From positions 51,355,681 through 51,419,680 of the forward strand of contig CAMTDV010000007.1 in assembly GCA_947069175.1 (NCBI GenBank): 64,000 bases of DNA, in the 5' to 3' direction. This document shows, piece by piece, positions 35,913 to 48,937 of the stretch (position 1 is the stretch's first letter; every line of letters begins with the position of its first letter). A program made the translations under genes and the position numbers. The notes under the pieces are model-generated. The model had not been told where the DNA came from, did not search any database, and saw only the letters and a list, made by a program, of their open reading frames with translations. This stretch comes from Scalesia atractyloides. Taxonomy: Eukaryota > Streptophyta > Magnoliopsida > Asterales > Asteraceae.

Positions 35913-36114
35913 ATATATATTATTTATATTTTGAGGATTATTTAGAAATCAGCACTCATCACAAAAATCATTTGTGAACACAGCCAAGCTATCTTAAAAA
36001 GGTTTTTTTCATTAAAACAACAAGTTTTTATTAAAAAAACTTATTAATAAAAAGTCACGATTTAATGGAAATTTTTCAGCATTTAGTTTTGAATGGGGGT
36101 TTTAGATTTTTTTT

Positions 36115-36116
36115 TG

Positions 36117-36147
<31 letters not shown>

Positions 36148-36340
36148 GTTAGGTTTTTGGGTGGTGGTGGGGTGAGAGGTTCATTGTTTGTTTTGAGTTT
36201 ATTTGTTTGTATTCACACTAGTTCTTAGGTGGTGGTGGGGTGGGGGTTCATTGTTTGTTTTGAGTTTATTTTGTTTGTGTTCACACTATTCTCGTGGTTC
36301 TCTCCTTAAAGCTAGTTCTACATTAACCTTATCATATATA
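36115..36340. repeat. GT/G low-complexity run and 80-bp tandem repeat
   Basis: A (GT)n run is followed by about 18 Gs at 36131-36148. Then GGTTCATTGTTTGTTTTGAG ... TTCACACTA occurs twice (about 36178 and 36246). The last part, TTCTCGTGGTTCTCTCC, resembles the inverted terminus of the GAGAACC element family, so this may be the end of a degraded copy. Confidence 0.6.
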
Positions 36341-36344
36341 TAAT

Positions 36345-36640
36345 GTAAGTATTGAGAGAAAACCCATAGTTATTGAGAAAACCTAGAAAACTCTATCATT
36401 CCAATATTTTTTTTATTTTGAAAAAAACACATGTGTAAGAGCTTTAAGAAGAAAGAAAAAACAAAAAAACTTCGAGAAGTTATTTAAAAAAATAAACAAG
36501 TTTTGCGCAACGCGACTTTATGTTACACATATTACACAAAAAAACTAGTTTATTTTATTTTTAAATTTGGTCTGCGCTTTTTTTTGCTCAAAACCCCTTA
36601 AAACATGCATATTACTATGAGTTTTCTATATAATCTTCCC

Positions 36641-36641
<1 letters not shown>
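36345..36641. mobile_element. MITE, family 3, copy 2
   Basis: The left end GAGAAAACCCATAGTTATTG is inverted at the right (ACTATGAGTTTTCTATATAA). The interior shares AACAAGTTTTGCGCAACGCG-type sequence with the copy at 27211. Confidence 0.65.
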
Positions 36642-36674
<33 letters not shown>

Positions 36675-37037
36675 GTGGGAGTTGGCTACAAAGTCCATTT
36701 ATCCTATAAAGTGTAAAAAGTTATAAAACATTATTACGTCAACCATAAAACACACTTAAAACCCACAAATAACAAAGTGAAGATTACTAAAACGCCATAT
36801 TTGTGGGTTTTGTGTTGTGCTTTGAATGTCAAGGCTTTGATTATCGAATGACTAACATTTAGTGTGTTTTACGTGGATTATCATATTGTGTTTTATATTC
36901 ATAATTCTACGATGATATGTGTAAAGTTTTTAACATCGTTAGGGTTTGGATATTGTTTTTTAGTGATATTTACCATGTTATTTATGGGTTTTAAGTGTGT
37001 TTTATGGCTGAAGTTACTGTGTTTAACCGAACCCCAC
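36675..37037. mobile_element. MULE-type MITE, family 1, copy 3 (complete ends)
   Basis: The left end is GTGGGAGTTGGCTACAAAGT; the right end inverted is GTGGGGTTCGGTTAAACAC. It is inserted in (TA)n DNA. The interior is shared with 12868-13240 and 20926-21316. The left TIR resembles the subterminal CCTACAAAGTGTAAGAAGC of MULE A. Confidence 0.85.
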
Positions 37038-38036
37038 TTATATATATATATATAATATATATATTATATATATATATAAGAGAGTTAAAATGAGAATAAA
37101 TTATTTGTAATAAAAAGAAGAAATTCAACCAATAAAAATGTTTTATTTTGCTTTATTTCATATTTGTATTTAATGTTATTGTAAGGTATATTGATAAACT
37201 TACATATATTATTAATATGTAGCATTCTTCTTTAATAGCTAACTATATTAAGTTTTTTTATTATCAAATTATATATATAATAAAATGGTTTAGAATGTAG
37301 GATAAATTACAAAGTGTGTAGGACAAATTTCAAAATATGTAAGATAGATATTGAAATATGTAGGATAACTTTTGATTTGTGTAGGAAAATTTCTTTTTAT
37401 GAAAGATAGTATTCTTTATTAATAATTAATTAATCAAAGATAATAATAAACGAGTTAAGAGAAAAACTTTTTAATATATTATAATTATACCTTTGTTATT
37501 TTTCTTTTCAATTTAATTTTCTTCTCAAATGATGATAATAATAATAAAAAGGTAAAAGGAAACGGTCATATTTTACTATATTTATTAAATTTATTACACC
37601 TTACATTAATAAATTAATAATATATTCTAAGTTTAATCACAACTCTGTTTTATTTTACATTTATCTGTATTAGTGTATAAAATACTTGTTACAACTTTTG
37701 ACGCGTAGGGGACACACATTTTAAGCAATATTAACTAATTTACCCTCTCATTTAATAAAGTCTCCTAATTAATACACTATTTAATATTTAATGTTTATTT
37801 TATTTCTTTTTATATAATTTTTAGTTATTATGTATCACGATTAAAAAAATCCTATATAATTGTTTTTTATAATTATTTGGTTTGTATGTAGAACTTATGC
37901 TATTTTAAACATGTCTCATGATCAATTGAAACAATACACTTTGGATAATCTAAAGGTGAAAATTTGTAAAACTAAAGGAGCACTTAATTCTAATAACAAT
38001 GGGCGACTTAATTCAAGAAATGTATTTTAGCAGAAA

Positions 38037-38074
<38 letters not shown>

Positions 38075-38576
38075 TAATTACTAAATATTTAAAATAATAA
38101 TAATAACAACAATATTAATAGTAATACTCAAATATAATTAAGTATTATCTTATTTATACTTAAGTATATACTTACAAAAGTTTATAATAATAATAACAAA
38201 CAACCCAATTTTAATCGGTGTTTAAAGCATGTTGAGTTAAATTGCACTTTCCAAAAGAGCCTTGTGACACCAGTTGTATCGTGCATTATTATCTTATTTA
38301 AAAACTAAAGTGTATAATTACTAAATATTTATATATTAGTAGTAGCAGCAGCTAATACCCAAATATAAGTAGTCTTTAAAATAGGTTAGATTAGATTGCA
38401 CTCTCTCAAAAAAAAAAAAAACACTCGTGTCACCCGCTGCATCACGTGGATCAGCACACACTAGTATTAATAAAAAAATAGTTTTTTCATGCTTAATTAT
38501 CTAAGATGTGTAACATTCCACTTCTACTAAAAGAACTTAAAATATATATCATATCCAATATTAGACTAACTTTAAC
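37038..38576. other. AT-rich intergenic DNA with (TAA)n; possible Helitron end at 38464
   Basis: It contains a (AAT/TAA)n microsatellite at about 38037-38070. Two related stretches carry TTGCACT...GTGACACCAG and TTGCACT...GTGTCACCCGC (about 38245-38285 and 38395-38445). The second is followed by CAGCACACACTAGT, a possible Helitron 3' end. No gene is seen up to the start of duplication copy B at 38577. Confidence 0.5.
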
Positions 38577-39117
38577 AAAATCTGAATGAATTGCGCTAAT
38601 AACGACGTATACATTTCTCATAAATAAAATTAATATTGCAACTTTATGAATCAATCAGAAGAATCTAAAATATGTTTGTTTGGATACAACTTGATTATTT
38701 TAAAAAGTGTGTTTTAGATTTGGGTACAACTTAATAGTTTAAAAAGGTATATATTATTATAAATTTATCGGATAAAGTAAATATGAATTAAAAAAGAAAT
38801 ATATTAAAAGTAAATATAATAATGATAAGAAAAAATGTAAATATATTAAAAATAAATATAATAATAACCTACAATATATTAAAGTAATTAAATGTCAAAA
38901 AGTTACATATTATTTTAAATTTATAACTATAATTACTATTCATAGTATATATTATTATAAATTTATCGGATAAAGTAAAGATGATTTAAAAAAGAAATAT
39001 ATTAAAAGTAAATATAATAATGATAGGAAAAAATGTAAATATATTAAAAATAAATATAATAATAACCTACAATATATTAAAATTTATAATTATAATTACT
39101 ATTCATAGTTATCAGTA

Positions 39118-39150
<33 letters not shown>

Positions 39151-39758
39151 GAATGTTCATTGAGAATAAATTTAATGTGAGAAGAAAAAGAAGAAAGAGT
39201 ATAATGGTAAAACATTAAATAGTTTACAACTCATCTAATTAATTATGTTGTCTCTCATTAATAAAGCAAAAACATTTTATCCTACACATTTCAAAATTTA
39301 TTCTACATATGTCTTACATTTACTGGAATTTACCATACACATATATAAATTTACCTTACACATTTCAAAATTTATCCTACAACTGTCAAAAATTGTCCTA
39401 CACTATAATTATTTTATCTTGAAAGAGTATATGAAAAAATGAGTTACAAGTTTAATTAATTAGCTAATTAATGACAGTTACAGATTTACCTATATGCCAT
39501 TTTTTATAATATTAAATACACACATTAACTGAAGTAAATGGAGAATTTCTATTGTTTTAAAAGTTATTCTTTTTATTCTTACAAATTTTTTCTTATCATT
39601 TGAACTCTCCGCTATATATATATATATATTATTATATAATATAGCAACTTTATCAATTAATTAGAAGAATCTAAAATATGTTTGTTTGGGTACAACTTGA
39701 TTAGTTTAAAAAGTGTGTTTTAGGTTTGGGAAATTGAAAGCCAAGTGAAGAAACATAC

Positions 39759-41561
39759 TGCGATAAACAAATCTTTGGTAGACGTTGTATCGTTTGCCAC
39801 TAGGATATGCATCCCACTTTTGCGCCATACACCATAATAGACCCATAGTACCAGGGACCTTTAGTGTAGCCAGATCAGGATGCTCCTGGAGCAAGGAATA
39901 TGCTTCATCTGCAGAATAAATCATATAGCTTAGTAACAACTAATACCAAATGGGATTGTTTTTTTAAGATATAACATATGGAGAAAGAATGAGAGGTGTT
40001 GATAAGTGGTTAAAAAATTAAATGCCAGAGTTTTTAGGTTTTTTTATTTTGTGGATTCCGGTATTTCGAAGAATAAGTGTTTTTATGATGTGACAATTTA
40101 CAAGACACACTTTTAGGTGTTTTTAAAGTCTCTTATTGTGGATGGTTAAATAACTAACTAACTAACCCAAAAATCCAGAGCAGATTGTAGTAGTGATGAG
40201 CAAGGCTCCATTTTCGCCAACAAATGGATTGTGGTATCCATCCTTTGCGCTAAGCTTAATATGTGTTCTACACTCTTCAAGAAGATAAGTAAAAGTGGCC
40301 TTGTGAGAATGAAAAGCAGCTCTCGTGATAGGGAAGGGACTTGTCGCTATCGACACAGAATAACAAGTGTGGGTTTCTCTTGACCAACATCTCTGCAACT
40401 CTTTTGTTGCCAAGCATTGCAGCATAATGCAACGCGTTTTGCTGTTTATTATTCACTAGACTCGGAAGTATCTCCGAGTCTTTTATGTCATTTAGGAGTT
40501 TCTTTAGAAAACCGCGATGAGAAGAATCAAATTTATCCTCATGACTTTCGAGAATCGCAAGATGTAGTGCCCTCTCCCGTCAACGTTGAGTACGTCAAAC
40601 AATGCATCCGAGTCGTTTTTCAAAAGTTCTTTAGTTTTAGGCAGGTTTCTCTGTTGAATAGCTCTACATAGTTGGGAGTATTCCCCCACACCTATGGACA
40701 TGAAAACATCAAAATCATTGAATAACATGATTAGTATTAATATATACACATATAGATAAAGGGTTAGGTTCATTTGTGAACAACCCTTGATTGTGAAACT
40801 AGTGAACTAATCCTAGCCCTTGATTATCGATACACAAGTGTAAACACATGTGTAAATCAATGGCTAGGATTTGATGATGAAAATACACTAGTGTATTTTA
40901 CAATTTGATGATGTAAATCAATGGCCAGGATTTGTTACTAATTTCACAAATACACTAGTATTCACTCTAGAACTCCACCTGATAGATATATACTAATTAC
41001 TTTTTTTCCCAGAGGTTGCGTTAGCCTTCGTGATAGGAGTTGGAGCTTCTGCAGGCGGAGTATTATAATTTGTCTCTAGCTTTTTCCAAACAGCATACGC
41101 TGTTTGGAGACCGACAACAGTTTCCATGACGTCTTCACTTAAGGAGCCGAATATCCATCCTTTCACTATGGTGTCCGACCTTTTCCATTTTCTATGCGTA
41201 GCCTCAAAAGCGGGGATGTTTAGCATCCTCTTAGGACCACTACATTCCATAGGCTCGGAGAATCCCCCATCGATAAAACCGAGCATATCATGGCTATCGA
41301 GGAGACACCGCATCTGTTCCTGCCATCCTGCATAGTTAAGCTTACCGGACAACTTTATAGACACAAAGCTGGCAGCAACATTTAAACTAGAAGGGAATGG
41401 ATATTGTTGTGACCCTGCAAAGCATTATATATACATATATGTGAGGTTGTATTAATTTTTTATCCAAACACTATGATATGTGTGTGTATATAGATATATA
41501 TATTATTCTCATAGAAAAAAGCATTACCTTTGGTGATGGCACTGCTGCTTGAGGAAGCCAT
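39759..41561 (-). pseudogene. Truncated ankyrin-repeat gene with copia-gag-like N-terminus, copy B
   Basis: The exons correspond to copy A: 41528-41561 (ATG), 41001-41414, 40167-40691 and 39759-39908. The gag-like exon is intact. In exon 3 a one-base loss near 40575 (CTCTCCCGTC against CTCTCCCCGTC in copy A) breaks the frame after VDG. A rearranged TCCCTTCCC near 40333-40340 differs from copy A at the very place where copy A has its own frameshift. Downstream of that site the frame ITRAAFHSHKATFTYLLEE is good ankyrin sequence. Exon 4 ends in phase 1, which fits the phase of the ankyrin/PGG exon at 26393. It is probably a pseudogene, or assembly errors in homopolymers mimic one. Confidence 0.75.
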
Positions 41562-43371
41562 TAGTTAGAGTAAGAAGTTGTAAGAGATTGGATGATTGAG
41601 GAAGATTACTTTGATGGTATAAATAAGCAAGTCCCTGTAACCAACAAATGTGGGAGAGAAGATATATGATACTAGTTTGATAAGTGTGTTTTACAAAAAA
41701 GGTATAATAGTGTATACGTATAAAGTAAAAAACACCCAATCAATATACAACTCTAACAATCATTTGAATAACATGATATGCATATCAACAATAGAATAAA
41801 ATCTATTTGTACAATTGTTGATAACCAAAGAATTTTATCGAGTAACTACAATTCCACCGGCTCAGAGTGAGTGAGTGACCCTAGGGTTGAAATTATGGCT
41901 TGAAGTTATGAGTTTGAAAGTGTTGTGAGACCATTGATAGGTCATTAGACTCGATCATATGTTGAGTGTTATTAAAGCCTCGGTTAGATTGAGTTTTGGA
42001 TAGTACAAGTTTCGGTTAGTCTAATGACCTATCTATAACCAACTACCGCGAACAGGAGGGTACAGGACAAGTTATGGATGTAGAACTAAAGTATAGCTCA
42101 GTAAATTCTACGGAAGTCGATGTTAGATTTTTGCAAGGTTTTTAGATAACAGCTTCGTCTTCGCTGTGGGTCTCGCATGTATAAACTTGACATCGAATCT
42201 AAAATCGCTCCTAATTGAACGAGCTATAAAATCTTGGGTTGCAACGAAAGTCTGTCTTTCAATGTAATTGTCCAGGCAAGAATCTTTGTATAAAATATGT
42301 GGTATATGCTTATAAACATATATGCATATATTAAACGCATTGTAATTAGTCATAGTAGAGGGTGGATGGTGTAAATATCTACATTGTATAAATACTTCAT
42401 GTACTGCCACTTTTGGAATACAATCAATCACAATTACCAAACGTTTCTTTTGCCATTTCTCATTTTGGTATCAAAGCCAGCATTTTTGGCTTTTTTTTAC
42501 CTTACCCAATTGTACAACCGGAGCCGCTAGAGCACATAATGCTCATCAGAAGCCAGAAGTCAAAATTCCTCTTATCTGGTTCTCGTTGGAGCATACTCTT
42601 CAAGATTGCATCGCTATTTTCTCTCGCTGGATTACACAAAACTACTATACCATTTAGAGCCATAATTTGTTCGGATATTATCTTTAACTATGGTATACTA
42701 AGTTATTCTAATTTGCACCTATTAACCACCAATGCTTATACATTGCAGGATTTGAACCTTACACGTATAAAATAGATAAGAAACATCTTTTCATCAAATA
42801 ATATCTCTTACGAACAATTATTATCTTTAATAAAGTGGTATGTCTCACTTTGTTGAAAAGCTGAAGACACGTAGGTCTAATTTATCTATTATTTCCTTTA
42901 ATAAAAGGTCCTTTTTGTTAAATAATTGAATACGACAAAACTTTATTATAAATCAAGTGAGGTTTCGCAAAAAAAAAAGTTGGAATTGGGATATTTTTTC
43001 TTATAGAAAAGGGTATTTCGAGTATAACTCTTAATTCCCTAAAGTTTATATCGAAACTTCATTAAAAAAATAGAAAATGTGATATCGAAGCTTAGTTAAA
43101 AAAATAAATAGAAAATGTGTATTTGTTTAAGAAAAACTATTTTTATATGTTACTAGATAAAATTTCAAAAAAATGTTAAATGAAAATTGAAAAAAGATAA
43201 AACCTTTTTTTATGGAAATGCCAGCACTTAATAAGTGCGCCAATCCCACACTATGATACTAATTAAATAGTGCACACTTAGACTATGAGTAATGGATGTT
43301 ATAAAGGTGTGAAGTGGCTTGATAATATCCCTAATATTATTTCAAGGGTTTTATATGAGCATAAATACGAA

Positions 43372-43561
43372 CAGTGGCAGATCTAGCAAAATGTCAAGGG
43401 GCAACGTTTCTTTTCTATAGGGGTAACAAAATCGAAAAAACGTCAAAATTTTCCAAAATTTATACTACTGTCAGAGCATCAAGGGGTAGCGGCTGCTACC
43501 CCTTTTAAAAGACTAAGTCCGCCCTGAAGGGCTACCCCTTTTAAAAGACTAAGTCGCCCTG
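43372..43561. mobile_element. hAT-type MITE with 8-bp target duplication, copy B
   Basis: It is the counterpart of 4795-4988, with AATACGAA at 43364-43371 and 43562-43569. Single C losses occur in both GCCCCTG ends. It includes the same internal duplication of the right end. Confidence 0.88.
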
Positions 43562-44091
43562 AATACGAATGAGCTTTTCTAGTGTAATGACCAATGGGGA
43601 TAACAAAATTGGAAAGTATAATGGAATGGGGTATTAAGAGGGGTTAACCATTGCACATTTTAAAGAGTCATTATATTAAGAGGGGTTAACCATTGCACAT
43701 TTTAAAGAGTCATTATAATATTAATGTGACGAAAAATGCCTTAAGGGCATTAAACATTACGTATGGACTTATATAAAAAAATTAAAAACGAAACGGTTTT
43801 TTGGGGAGAAAATCAAGTACCATAGTACCATTTAGCAAATTGTGTGATGCCTAGAAAAGAAATCAGCAAGGTGATTGTTTATCTAAAGATAAATAAAGGT
43901 TAATCACTGAAACAAAACAAACGATTAATGATTATATATATATATATCTAAGATAAATAAAGGTTAATCACTGAAACAAAACAACGATTAATGATATATA
44001 TATATATCTAAAGATAATAAAGGTTAATCACTGAAACAAAACAAACGATTAATGATTATATATATATATTATATATATATATATATATATA

Positions 44092-44998
44092 TGGTAGGGT
44101 TCATTCGAGAACCACCTTTATTGCAAGAATCGCGAGAACCAATGTGAACATAAAAAAATACCTAAAAAAATCTAAAAAACACACATTTTTTTTAATAATT
44201 TCTTTAAAATCACTATATTTTGTTACCAATTTTTTTTTCTTTTCGAGTAACAATTATCGATGCACATGTGCATATCTGTCATTTCTTGAACAAATTCCGT
44301 AATACATTAACAGTAGTAGACAAATGCACTTTCATTTACACTACCATCCGTAATACACTACTTTTTACACTACCAATATTATAAATGCACATGTGCATTA
44401 TTATGTATAACTATGATATAACGTGTATTGGTAAAAAAAGTTTGTGATTTTGAATAATGAAGTAGACCCATATATATGTTTTTTGATTAGTTATATCTAG
44501 TGGTTGATGGTTTGGTTATATTTGTCACTTTATGATATAATATGTTGTTTGGATGATATAAAGAGAGTTGATATACATGTAATAAAGTGAAATATTGGTA
44601 ATGGTATTGTATGATGGATGGTAGGAGGTAAAGGTATTTTGGATGGTATAATAGATGAAAGGGAAGTGTATTCAAAATAGTGTACCAAAACACGTTTTAT
44701 CATGTTCATACATATAGATGCACATGTGCATTTCTAATATTGTTAATGTAAAAAGTAGTGTATTATGGATGGTAGTGTAAATGAAAGTGCAATTGTTTAA
44801 TATTGGTAATGTATTACGAAATTTGTCAAAGAAATGATACATATGGACATGTGCATGGATAACTATAACTCGAATATTTTTATTTGGTTTTTTATTAGTG
44901 ATGAAAAATAACAATTTTTCAAAAATATTAAAAAAAATTTAGTGTGTTTTTTTTTATTTTTGGTTGTGTTCATAATTGTTCTCGGGTTCTCGCAATAA
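44092..44998. mobile_element. Non-autonomous long-TIR element, copy B
   Basis: It is the counterpart of 5519-6437. The right terminus here is GTTCATAATTGTTCTCGGG followed by TTCTCGCAATAAATA, which pairs better with the left CTTTATTGCAAGAA than copy A does. An extra (TA)n/GTATA expansion follows at 45000-45165. Confidence 0.75.
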
Positions 44999-45172
44999 AT
45001 ATATATATATATATATATATGTATCTCGCAATAAATATATAATATATATATTATATGTATATATATATATATATATTATATGTATATATATATATGTATA
45101 TATTTATTGCGAATACATATATATATGTATATATATATATGTATATATATGTGTATATATATATAGGGTAAG

Positions 45173-45460
45173 GATCCTAAGAGAAGTCTAACATATTTGA
45201 GAAACTTAAGAAGCATTTTGGACCATACATTTTTCTAAGCTTTTCGTAATATACACATATGTATAGTTTAAAATTGATTATATACATATATGAATATTAT
45301 CAAATCTTGAATTATACACATATGTATATAGTAATTTTAAACTATACATATGTGTATATATACACATATGTATACAGTTAATTTTAAACTATACATATGT
45401 GTATATTATGAAAAGCTTAGGGAGAATGTGCGGTGTAGAATGCTTCTCAAGCTATATATA
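45173..45460. mobile_element. Small foldback/MITE-like element, copy B
   Basis: It is the counterpart of 6463-6730. It has an additional unit of the arm TTTAAACTATACATATGTG and its complement near 45340-45400. Confidence 0.6.
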
Positions 45461-45496
45461 TACATATATATATACACATACATACATACATCATAC

Positions 45497-45528
<32 letters not shown>

Positions 45529-46564
45529 GAGAGTAGGAGTTGACTATAAAGTCTAAGTTTCCTACAAAGTGTAAGAAGCCATATGGAGGTGACATGTGAC
45601 ATTTAGGGTTTTTAATAAAAGGGCAATTAGCTAATTTGACTTTTATTTTAATTTTGAAATATAATTTCTCAATAACTAACCATGTTGAAATTATGGTAAC
45701 TGTAATCTCCATGTTTTTTCTAAATTGGTGGTTATCTTCTATATCACCACGTAATTCTCAATCAAACCTAAAGAAGGTTTTTATGACCTTCATATTTTCG
45801 TGCATCTGTTTCATCTTTCGTTTGTAAAACTAGTAAAATTGATGGCTTCAAACGCAATTGTTGAGTACGGTGATGGCAAATACATTTACTTCTTGATTAA
45901 TTGTATCATTTTGTGTTTAGAAATGTTTTTTACGTTTGTAGGAATTAATCATCATGTTCTTGATGTTGTGTTTTACCAGTTCCAGAGGTTTACACCAATG
46001 TGTTATGGTCCCACCGTATAAATGATGATTGTTGTGTTACGAATTTTCATCATGTTTAAATATATTTGATTTAATGTGTTTTTAAGTTAACATATTCTTC
46101 ATGTTTACGTAATGTGTTTACAGGCGGATTAAAATTATTTTTGAGTGTTTAAAGTTTTTTTCTGATATCAATTGTGTTTTATTTAAATCAGTTATCATGT
46201 TCAGTATGGGGTTTTCTAAGGGTTATGTGGCATGATTTTTTGGCATGATTGCACTTCATTAGAACGTGTTTTATTTAAATTAGTTATCATGTTTCAGTAT
46301 GTGGTTACTAGAAGTGATGTGTGTTTTAGTTAAAATGTGTTTTAAGTTAATAGGTTTTTTAAGTTTCATGTAATGTGTTTTAACTTAATTGATTTTTAAG
46401 TTTCTTGTAATGTGTTTTAAGTTAATTGATTTTAAGTTTCATGTAATGTGATTTAAAGGTGGCTAAACAACATTTGTGTTTCAAGATTTTCTAAGAACAA
46501 TATGATGTGTTTTAAGTTTTTCTATTGCTAATTGTGTTTATTTATTATTTTTCGTGTTTTGTAG

Positions 46565-48112
46565 ATGTTCCCACATACCAACCACGGGGTGTAGAACATG
46601 TTTCTCCTAATTCCGAAAGAAAGACATATATTCCAACTTCAGCATCTTCGTTGACCCCAACAGAGGGCATGTTATTTGACTCAGTGAATGCTGCGTATAA
46701 CTTTTACAAAGCATGTACAGATGCAGGAGGTTGGACAGTTAGGAAGGGTACACAACATGAAAATCATGGTATTATAATAAATAAGTATTTTGTGTGTTCA
46801 AAAGAGGGCCATAAAGTGTTTCGACCTGTGGATACTTTAGCTGAAGAGCCTTCTGACAGGTGGGTATGTAGGGTACCATCCAAGAGGCCTGGATGCCAAG
46901 CGAATATTAGGATAGAGCTGCAAAATGATAAGAAGTATTTGCTATATCATTTTATAAAGGCACAAAACCATAGTTTCGTGCATGAAGAAGATTTACACTT
47001 ACTCAGGGAAAACTAAACTGAGGTGTTAATCGTTCGCATGAAGATATGATAAATAAGATGTCAAACCTCTACATTGGTCCTGTACGAGCATTTAATATTA
47101 TGAAGGAGGTGTGTGGCGGTTTTGATAAATTCGGTGCGATCAAAGTTGTTTTCAAAAACTTTAAAAAGAATTAAATTTGTTCATCGGTGAGTTTAATACT
47201 GAAATGCTTGTCAAGCGACTAACTAGGAAAAAAGAGTTTTTACCGAAATTTTCTTGCGAATATCAAACGACGGACGAAGGTGTGTTGAAATGTTTATTCT
47301 AGGCTGATGAGGACATGAAGAGGAATTACTATATGTTTGGAGATGTGGTATCCTTTGATGCTTCGTACAAGTGGAATAAGTAATGTAATCATTTATAGAT
47401 TCACATTAGTGTGTTTTAAACATACTGTTTTCTTTGTCTTTTATATTTTCTATCCCTTATTTTTTTGCAGGTAGAACATGATGTTTGTCCCTTTCACCGG
47501 GATTAATACTCACAACAGGAACGCAACACTTGGTGCTGCCATTCTTGGTTCTGAAACGGCCGAGACCCTACGATGAAAAGGGCTATTGCAGATGTTTGGT
47601 CTGACTCAAGGCATCGGTAATGCATGTGGCATATAATGGATAAACTTACTACAAAGGTCTGGTGTATTTTTGTTGTTTTATTTGGGGGGTTCATTTGTGT
47701 AGATGTGTTTTAACTATCATTCAACTTCTCATCCACATGAAAATTTTGCACAGGTTGGGGCTACTATATGTGCAGATGCTAATTTAAGGAAACGATTGTC
47801 TGTAATTGTTTGGATTGATTCAATATTGCTTGAAGCGTTTGAGACTGAATGGGCAGCTATATTAAATGATTTTAAATTAACTGACCATGAATGGTTGACA
47901 TATATATATGGGCTCCGCGAGTCATGGATTCAGCTTATTATCGCGAAGAAGAAATGTCCGGACTTATGCAGACCTCATCTAGATCCGAAAGTGAGAATCA
48001 CTTTTTTGGTAAGATTAGCAATCCAAAGTGCACTTTGGTTGAATTTCTTAGCCATTTTGACACTACCCCTTACTGTAACTGTATACAATACACATGCTGA
48101 TAATGATAACTG
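46565..48112 (+). pseudogene. FAR1-related MULE transposase pseudogene, copy B
   Basis: Here the FAR1 domain is open from the exon start at about 46565 (DVPTYQPRGVEHVSPNSER, then LTPTEGMLFDSVNAAYNFYK) to HLLREN. Copy A is broken at that point. Downstream lesions match copy A: a stop after LLREN, a stop at the Trp before ADED, a stop in DSRHR, and a frame change near 47910. In addition there is a one-base loss near 47162 (TTTAAAAAGAATT) and a gain near 47231. The shared stops predate the duplication. Confidence 0.82.
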
Positions 48113-48589
48113 ACATGCTTGTATCTTATCTTCATTTTGTTGTGTCGTCAGTTGTTCAACAATCATGTGACCGTACCCGAGTCTTATTAACGATGATTTA
48201 CGTATATGTTACGGTTTTATTTTTTGGATTCTAATGTACTGTGTTTTAATCAACACACACGCCATAAAACCCCTTTATTGTAACTGTACAAAATAGAAGC
48301 CCGTTAATGTAGTGTCTTATTCAGACATCTATTTTACATCACGATGTTGTTTTTAAAACATATTTGGTGTATGCAAACAAGTTAACCCTAAACCACGTTA
48401 AATAGATACAAAACAAGTGTAACATCCGTAAAAAACGGATGTTACCAAACCCGCTCCGTTTATTAACCGAACAATCAGTTTAAAATTTCGTGGCGTATTT
48501 AATGCCCAAATTAATTTTAAACGATACATAATTAATTATTATATTGGAATATATAATTAGTTTTTGATATAATGAAATAAAAATAAAAT

Positions 48590-48671
48590 GGTTCTGCCGG
48601 GTTTCGAACCCGGGTCAGTCAACCGTTTCAGCAAACAACTTAACACACACACACTTAACCACTGCGCCACT
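48590..48671 (-). other. tRNA-like module M0 (minus strand, left LTR)
   Basis: On the minus strand TGGCGCAGTGGTTAAG fits an A-box/D-arm. About 48 bases later CCCGGGTTCGAAACCCGG fits a B-box/T-arm with a perfect stem, and GGCAGAACCA ends it. The spacing is like tRNAs with a long variable arm (Ser/Leu type) or a tRNA-derived SINE head. T4 and T5 runs follow on that strand. A matching 5' acceptor strand is not evident, so I do not call it a functional tRNA gene. The right-LTR copy is at about 55491-55567. Confidence 0.65.
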
Positions 48672-48929
48672 TGTATTTCTTGTTGATTATTAGAATCAAT
48701 TAATTCATATCATGAATCCCAAATTCAAAAACCGGCGCCCAAATTTCAGTCGTCGGAAATCCCGACTAACTCGCCAAGAAATTACGATATCTTCAGTTAT
48801 AACGTAAACATTTACTAGGACATCGGTTATAACCGACGCCTGAACCCGCGACACAAGCTATAACTGCCGGAAAGTTTTTAACCGACGAATCAAGTCGGAA
48901 ATCGGACCAAATTCATCGATGACCTGCCC

Positions 48930-48937
48930 TATAAATA
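48930..48937 (+). promoter_or_regulatory. Candidate LTR TATA box (left LTR)
   Basis: TATAAATA is set in CCC...CCCC, a good plant Pol II TATA box, and is conserved at 55824-55831 in the right LTR. It divides U3 from the presumed transcribed leader. Confidence 0.6.
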
